From NCBI GenBank assembly GCA_030248135.1, contig JASANC010005012.1, forward strand, positions 1 through 64,000: a stretch of DNA of 64,000 nucleotides. The letters run 5' to 3'. Position numbers and translations under genes: made by a program. The notes beneath the pieces are model-generated. The model saw only the letters and a list, made by a program, of their open reading frames with translations, made no database searches and had not been told where the DNA came from. This document shows positions 57,908-64,000 of the stretch, piece after piece (positions within the stretch are counted from its first letter, which is position 1; each line of letters opens with the position of its first letter). The stretch is from Theristus sp. LFF4_11. Taxonomy: Eukaryota; Nematoda; Chromadorea; Monhysterida; Xyalidae.

Positions 57908-59605
57908 ATGAAAACGACAGGTGAAACGTGCTTGATATCGATCGTTATAACGCAATTCTGGTGGAGCGGTAAGTTTTGTACAATTTTCGGTTTGTAAGTG
58001 GCAAATTCAAATGATGATCTGCAGAAATTTGCAAAGTTGAATTCAGGCTTCGGTCGAACTCTAAATTATAAACCATCAGGCGATTGGTTGGTTATCACGC
58101 TTACTATGCAGGATAGACTCCACCCCACAGCACAGAAAGCATGCATCACGTGATCACCAACCTATAATTAGCCTATAGTTTAGAGTTCGACTGTGGCTTG
58201 TCCCAATACGCACCGCATCTAAAAAAAGTGTTTTGCCACTTTTGAAGTTTAATAACTTTTATTTCTTCCAATTTTCCATTCCAGGCTCCACCAGTGCGCG
58301 CGCGCACACCGAATCCTCATTCGACCTCACAACCGCCGACGAGTACGACCCGGACTGGACGTTGTACGGCGATCGGGTGGAGTTGAGTTTCAGCGATCGC
58401 AAGGAGAACTACAAGTGTACGCACTGTATGGAGCAGGCCGAGTCGGCGATGCTCGCACGGTTCCAGACGTCCTTGATCACGTTCGACTTGTTGATCGGCG
58501 ATGACCACTTGAAGCGGTACTGCGAGATCCGTAAGGAGGAGGAGACTTGCAAACGCGACCAGTGTATGATCGTGACGCAGTGGAGTATGGCCGGGTTCCT
58601 CTGTACGCCGGAAACGACGCAAAAATTCCATCGTCTCTCCGCCTGCATCAGCGCCAGTAATCCGTTGTCGCGTCGCGTCTGTCATTCGCCGTGCTGGCGG
58701 AAGCTGGCGAAGTTTCACTCGATTTCGGCCGAGGCCGCCTCCGAGCATGGACTGCTCGACACGCAGAATTACGCGCGCGAATGTTATTATCAGGTTTGTG
58801 TGCGGAAGTGGTTTCATCATCATTGACTTTATGGGCAGAGTTTATTGATTGAATTTATGGCAGATTTTTTGTCTCCCTCGCAGTTTATTATGTGGTAGGT
58901 ATTATAGTCCGTTGTTCTCGTTGGATCGAGCCTCATCGAGGAGCCGCGCTTTATTAAAAAACGAGCGCTTTATGTGCTTGACGGTATTCTCGACAGACTT
59001 CTGCGGAACCTTGCGGAAAAATATTTTTAAATACTTCAGCTTTGTAAATTTAGCATGATTTGAAGTAACAAGTGCATCCCTTATCCGCGTGCGCTACGGT
59101 ATTTCTTATCAGACGAGTTATTCCCGTTAATTGTGCGTTTCGTTTTCTTCACTCGTTTTCGTTTCTCTCCGTGCAGGACTGCTACCTAACCTGCCAAAAG
59201 TTGGTGATGCGGAACAAATGCGCGTCGCGCGCAATCGTGAATGAGACGCATCAGTTTCTGACGGACTTCGTCGGCAATCGAACGCAGACGGAGAACGAGA
59301 AGGTGCCGCTGCCGAGCGACTGTCACATTTTGATGCAACTGAACCGCGCGACGGACGTCGACGGACGGAAGGATCGCTTTCATTTCTCCGAACTGAAGGC
59401 GAAGGACAGCGCGATGCTGGCTGATTCCGCCAAAAAACCGGCGCTGATCAAGAAGATCGATTTCGATGGTGACAGGGAAGAGAGCGGTTTCACGAATGGC
59501 GGGCCGCCGTTCGCGACGAGAACTGACGTGATCAGTTGCACGTTCTCGCGAAGAGTGGTTGTCATTGTGTTTTCACTATTCTTCATGCGAATGAGTTTTT
59601 GGTGA
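57908..59605 (+). CDS. Cys-rich surface protein, probably GPI-anchored
   Basis: Three exons, 57908-57968, 58285-58793 and 59177-59605, join in phase to 332 residues. The N-terminus MKTTGETCLISIVITQFWW is a short hydrophobic signal. The ectodomain has about 14 cysteines in closely spaced pairs (YKCTHC; RYCEIRKEEETCKRDQC; VCHSPC; ECYYQDCYLTC) and one NET and one NRT sequon. A C-terminal stretch RRVVVIVFSLFFMRMSFW ends at the stop without a cytoplasmic tail, which fits a GPI-attachment signal or a tail anchor. The paired-Cys spacing resembles nematode secreted Cys-rich domains of the CPG4/DUF19 kind, but I cannot assign a family. A foldback repeat (58047-58198) lies in intron 1. Confidence 0.75.
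58047..58198. mobile_element. Foldback element, family E copy 3
   Basis: This 150-bp inverted repeat starts GGTCGAACTCTAAATTATAA and ends TAGTTTAGAGTTCGACTGTG, with the arms GGCGATTGGTTGGTTATCAC / GCATCACGTGATCACCAACC. The central spacer differs from copies 1 and 2. Confidence 0.8.
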
Positions 59606-60091
59606 TGCTGTTTTTTTCTAAAAAATCTGATATGACCAGTCTTCACTTTTGTAATAGTAATGCCAGAATTCGCTAATTTGCATGCCAATCCAAAAAGCAT
59701 TAAAAATGGAAAAAGTTTTGATGGGTTTGACTTTTTGAAAAAAGGTGCGTGCATGAAATATCACAGCAAAAAAATGGTAATGTTTTTTGTTTTAAATGGG
59801 GGATCGAACCTCGGAGTCGGTTCTCTGGATTAAAAAAGATTGTGCGCAAGAAAAAACATGGGCACCTCAAGACCAAATGTCTTGCATGAAAAACCATCCG
59901 TTGAAATAGAAGCAACGGATTATTAGCAATTCCAACAAAAACGAAGTGACACAAAATACTGAGCGAAAACCAGCGTACGCTGTCCTTTTTTTTGTTTTCA
60001 CAGATAAATTACTTGTATGTACCACTCCAACAAAAAAACGGATATTATTATATCACACAACACAACAACTTTGAAGCGCTAACAACGTGAG
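59606..60091. other. Convergent intergenic region
   Basis: This is the space between the 3' ends of the Cys-rich surface protein (+) and the three-module secreted protein (-). No gene or repeat is recognised. Confidence 0.5.
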
Positions 60092-61542
60092 TTAGTTTTT
60101 TTGAACTAATCTGTTAAAAACCGGGTACAGTGATGGACCGCAGGTTGCGTGCGGCCGGCAGGACTTTGAGCCGGTGTAGAACTTGCAGTACGACGGACGT
60201 ACGACGTTGCACTGCGGAGCCTCCGGTGGACAGCGGACGTTGGTGCACGCGTCAACGGGAACGGTAACGGGAACGTCAACGGCCGGCGTGGCACTGACTA
60301 TGGGCGGGGCAGCTGTGTGCCGTGAAATGATGAATGGTTGTTGTTGTTGTTGTGTTGAAAGTTTAATTGCAAAAATAATGCTGAAAAGTTTGTTTCAAAG
60401 TTTCACATACAGTATATTGCATGTTTGTAACGTGTAACGCTGTGTGAAATGTTCCCAGTAATGAAGAGACACCATGAATATCGATGCACAGCATGACTGT
60501 TCTGTCTGAAGTTGTCACTCTTGCAGAATACACAGTTCGCGAGCAAACAACGTTGCGCGAAAACGTATTACATGCGCCACAGATGAACATTTCGCATATG
60601 CTCTGTATTCTGCGAGAAAAAAGTGACATGCTTAAACAAACATACTTTACCGGTTGCTGTTTGTACACATGCCGCCGGTTTCATTGGCATTACAAAATGG
60701 ACGCGGTCCGCATAGTACCGGACGACACAGTGCTGTCCGGGAGGACAGGACAGTTTGCGGCAGTACTTTCCCAACGCTGCAAACGGGATTTAAAAAAAAT
60801 TAAAATTGAAAACTTTGAACTTGAGCCTAAAAATCACAGTGCAGCGCACCACTGACACTGAAAGACAAGACACACGGTGAAAAGAACCGTGTGTGGAACA
60901 AGTTTTGAGGGATTTTCGAATTGTGTTTCGCTGCTGAACATGCGATGAGTCAGAGAAATTTGAAATACAAACGCTTTTTTTCAATTGAGCATGCAAACTT
61001 GCAATCGACAAGTTCAGTTGGACAATACCTTTCGGTTCGCAACTTGCTCGCTGGGATGGATCACGGTGCACACAGACCTCTGTGGGATCTTTGCAGCCGT
61101 GCGATTCACAGTTTTCCTCTGTAATTTGTTCTCTGTGAATTATGCCGGCAAGGCAAGTCGGTGATGTGGCGTGTATAACATTACAATGTCTTAAAATTAT
61201 TGTGACAAAAAACGGTAAGCCCAACCTGGAGAGCGGAGATTTAATGGGAATTCGAATTAAACTGTTTGTGCATCACAGACACTAATCGGTGTTTGCTTTT
61301 TGCGTGAGGAACTTTTGTCTACTGTATGTTTAACATGCGTTTTGGAAAGAGATGCAAGCAATTATACCGTGAAAAATTCCCTGCTTTTTCCACAAAAGAA
61401 AATTCGTGTAAAATAGCTGTAAAACTCCAGTAATACTTGAGGTTGTCAAATCAAGTGGCGACAGGACGGTGGCATTTGCAACTGCAATTGCACTCATCAG
61501 CAATGCTGCAGCCAGCAACCAGTGCACTGTCGAAGTTGACAT
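60092..61542 (-). CDS. Small secreted protein with three Cys modules
   Basis: Four exons, 61437-61542, 61029-61118, 60651-60776 and 60092-60312, join in phase to 180 residues. The N-terminus is a clear signal peptide (WLLAAALLMSAIAVANA). Three modules follow, one per exon: ENCESHGCKDPTEVC with C-x4-C-x6-C; YCRKLSCPPGQHC with C-x4-C-x5-C; and ACTNVRCPPEAPQC with C-x4-C-x6-C. Each is followed by another Cys after a loop, as in the follistatin N-terminal (FOLN) fold and related secreted binding proteins. Module 3 has extra cysteines (SYC, KSCRPHATC). The one-module-per-exon layout with phase-1 borders suggests growth by exon duplication. The acceptor of exon 2 is ambiguous by 12 bp (GAG at 61131 or CAG at 61119). 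Confidence 0.75.
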
Positions 61543-64000
61543 TACGGTTGTGTTTTGATGGTCTTCGTCGTTTCTGGAAACTGAAACAAATATCCTATAT
61601 AAAGTGCACCTGACACAAAATTTTGGAAAAAAATTGGCATTCACCGAAAATCGGTTTCAAAGCTTTCTAGTCTTTTAATTCAGTCGAAAAAGCGAAGAAT
61701 GAAAATGAAGAGACCAGCTTTTTTCAGTGTCAGTTTCAACCGCGGTCAATGTGCAGGCGGCGCGGGGTAGTTTTGATTTTTTTATTTGTATTTTTTTAGA
61801 AAAGATACCGCCGTATCTGAAAGTGATCTGCCGACAGACGAACCCGTTTGTTCTAATAAACGACCAACCAGGCAGGTGTGTCGCTCTAAAAACAGTTTTC
61901 ATCGTTTTGAATGATGCCGCTATATGAGATTTTTGAAATTTATTTCCACAAACATTTGAAAATTGTGGAAGACTACAGAACGAAAATACGAGAAGAAAAA
62001 GCAGAAAGTCTACTTGCCAGCTTGGAAAACGGTTTATCTTCTGCAGCTACGTGATTTGAGTTTTTTTTGAGGTTTTGAAAATTGTTTTGAATTTTGAAAA
62101 CGCGATATGTGCACACAATAGAAAAGGGACACTGAGAAGACCATACACAACCAGCCACATCACACAACACTTTCATTTACTATTATCAATTTTTAAAAGA
62201 TTTTTTTTGCTACAAAATCTTTGAAACTACAATAAAGATTGAAGAATGTCAAGTACAGTATGGCCGAATAAATGAGGCAGTCCATCAAGGCGGGATTAGC
62301 CGCAGACTAGGAGTTGTCTTTTTCAAAAAAGCCAACGTAATTCTCAATCATGTGTACAAGGGATAAAGAATGAACAGAACAGCGCGGATAATCCATCAGT
62401 TAAAAAAAACGCGTCAAATTTGGCACACAATTCAGTTTCTGAAAGTCTTTTTTCTTTCATTCAAAATTCGCGCGCTCCTTGCACCCTGAAAAAAGCTGCC
62501 ATGTTTAACCGGCCATACCGTAGTAAAAATTGTCACAAAAAAATCTGCCAAAAACAAAGTCTACACAAAATTCTAGGCAAAAAATCATGAACTCACATTC
62601 TGTGGAAAGTGTCTTAAACGGATTTTCAGATGAAAGTACATGCCCCAAAGTCACATGCCCCCCGCCCCCCCCCCCAAAATTTGCATCGATCTATCTATCT
62701 AAAAAAATTTCTCCAGCTATCTATATCCCCCCCAACCCCCGATTTGTATACATACTTAAAAGTGATTTTTTTGATTTCTGATCAGTGGTTGCTTGCAATG
62801 AGTCGTTGCAGGTTCCTAATCCTAAACCTAATCCTAATCCTAAGCCAAGCCTTTTTTATAAGGTGAAAATGATCAATTTAGTTTTTGCATTTTTTTCTTT
62901 CCTGTGTTAAAGGGCAGGGGCCACCGCTACTGCACATGCACCTGTTTTAATAATGATGCATTACGTAACCCCGTATCTCGTGTTTGGATCCACATGCTGC
63001 AAAAAGTAGGTCTAAATTGACGTTGGAGGATAATTTTTTTCAGAAAAGTTTTTGCCAATTTTTCTGAAATTGTGAATTGTGATTCGGAAACGTGACTGCT
63101 CATGTTGCAAATTGAGCGGAGCGTACTGAACATGCCTTGACAGTTCAGGCAACATAATTTTAGACAAGGAGTTCTTTGCGAGGAAAGGGATCTGCTGCTG
63201 TGGACGCGGAGTTTGGGATTGCGATCGACGTTGCTTTAAAAATAAACGAAAAAGAGTAATAAGCTTTTGTTTTGAGTTGTCGGTTTGGTTGCTTTTTAGT
63301 TTTTTGATTCAAAAGTTGTATAACAACGATTCGAAATTGAAAAAAACAGTATGGAACGGAACGACGAATCCAATTCAGACAGCTTCACATTTCAATTCAG
63401 AAATTTTAAGAAGAAGAAACGGTTTGCAAAAACAATTCAACGACGACGGCGACTGTGTCCACACATGTTCGATGAAACAAAAAACAAGTTGTTGACAAAG
63501 CAGTTGATTTTATTCTTTGACAATTCTTTGGCATTGTTTGGTTGGATGGAATGGAAAGGAAGTCAATTCAACCAAGCGACGAGCTCAGCTCAAGCTGCGT
63601 TGCAATGCATCCATGGCGATCCAGCCTTCAGTGGACCAAACATGATTTGAATAATGAGCGTCGGATTGAGCAGTGACTTCATGATTGTGGATCCTGCCGA
63701 TTCGACGCTCGTTTTTTCAATCATAAAAAATTCTTGTTGGAAATCCACGCAAATTGGCAATACTCTGCTCAGCGATTCATACAGCTGATAATTCTGATCT
63801 GATTTTGAATTTTATTCAACTCAACTGCTGAGAACCGCACCGAATTCGGATCGACACTCAACAGTTGGGCGCAGGTGAGCTGCATCTCAGAGGACAGTGG
63901 CCAGTTTTGTAAAAGTGATGAGTTGACAAGTGAGGAGTGAGGGGAAAATTTTTTGAGGGGAGTAGTTGAGTAGGGATCTACAAAAGCGAGGAGTGAAAAA
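61543..64000. other. Gene-poor end of window
   Basis: I see no supported gene. There is a C-run at about 62658-62680 and a short CCTAAT-type tandem at 62814-62844 that resembles a telomere-like word. A 99-codon frame at 63351-63650 lacks any motif. The 5' upstream region of the three-module gene is included here. Confidence 0.45.

Noticed and set aside
63351..63650. A 99-codon plus-strand frame near the window end
   Set aside because: It has low-complexity basic sequence with no family signature and no supporting splice or downstream exon.
1..64000. CRISPR array, operon or prokaryotic system
   Set aside because: Spliceosomal introns, nuclear tRNAs and animal protein families show the DNA is eukaryotic; the tandem repeats have no regular unique spacers.

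Overview
The window looks like nuclear DNA of a metazoan, most likely a nematode or another ecdysozoan. Genes are split by many short GT-AG introns with acceptors of the TTTTCAG type. Exons are clearly GC-richer than the AT-rich introns and spacers. The gene families seen (Cys-loop channel, neuropeptide-type GPCR, FLYWCH zinc finger, CUB/S1 protease, BS69/BRA-type MYND protein) are animal ones. Two recognisable tRNA genes are present. The species assignment is inference. All gene models were assembled by hand by matching splice phases, and no transcript data were available.

Layout. 1-7.2 kb holds no convincing gene, only transposon-like inverted-repeat elements. 7.2-8.4 kb (+) is the 3' part of a single-pass membrane protein. 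8.6-10.2 kb (-) is a multi-pass membrane protein with a polyglutamine tail. 11.9-15.4 kb (+) is a complete 434-aa Cys-loop ligand-gated channel subunit with an unusual pore sequence. 15.6-20.0 kb (-) is a secreted CUB / glycosylation-repeat / S1-protease fusion, convergent with the channel gene; one of its splice acceptors lacks the AG. 21.6-23.4 kb (-) is a FLYWCH zinc-finger protein, head-to-head with a membrane coiled-coil protein at 25.3-27.7 kb (+). 28.4-31.6 kb (-) is a complete class A GPCR. 31.6-36.7 kb is gene-poor. 36.8-44.9 kb (+) is a secreted thrombospondin-type-1-like protein whose 5.6-kb last intron holds an apparently identical 2,115-bp tandem duplication and a 1-kb terminal-inverted-repeat element. 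A tRNA-Asp lies at 45.5 kb, next to a broken copy. 46.5-52.3 kb (+) is a ZMYND8/ZMYND11 (BS69/BRA)-type MYND protein with a Ser-rich tail that carries candidate ubiquitin- and SUMO-binding motifs. A tRNA-Ala lies at 52.9 kb. 53-57.9 kb is gene-poor. 57.9-59.6 kb (+) is a Cys-rich, probably GPI-anchored surface protein. 60.1-61.5 kb (-) is a small secreted protein of three follistatin-like Cys modules. The last 2.4 kb shows no gene.

The genes do not form an obvious pathway; several encode membrane or secreted proteins used in neuromuscular or extracellular signalling. The strongest second theme is repeats. At least five families of inverted-repeat (MITE/foldback) elements, a tRNA-derived SINE family, a second SINE-like family and many minisatellites sit mostly in introns and spacers, and several copies can be compared with each other inside this window.
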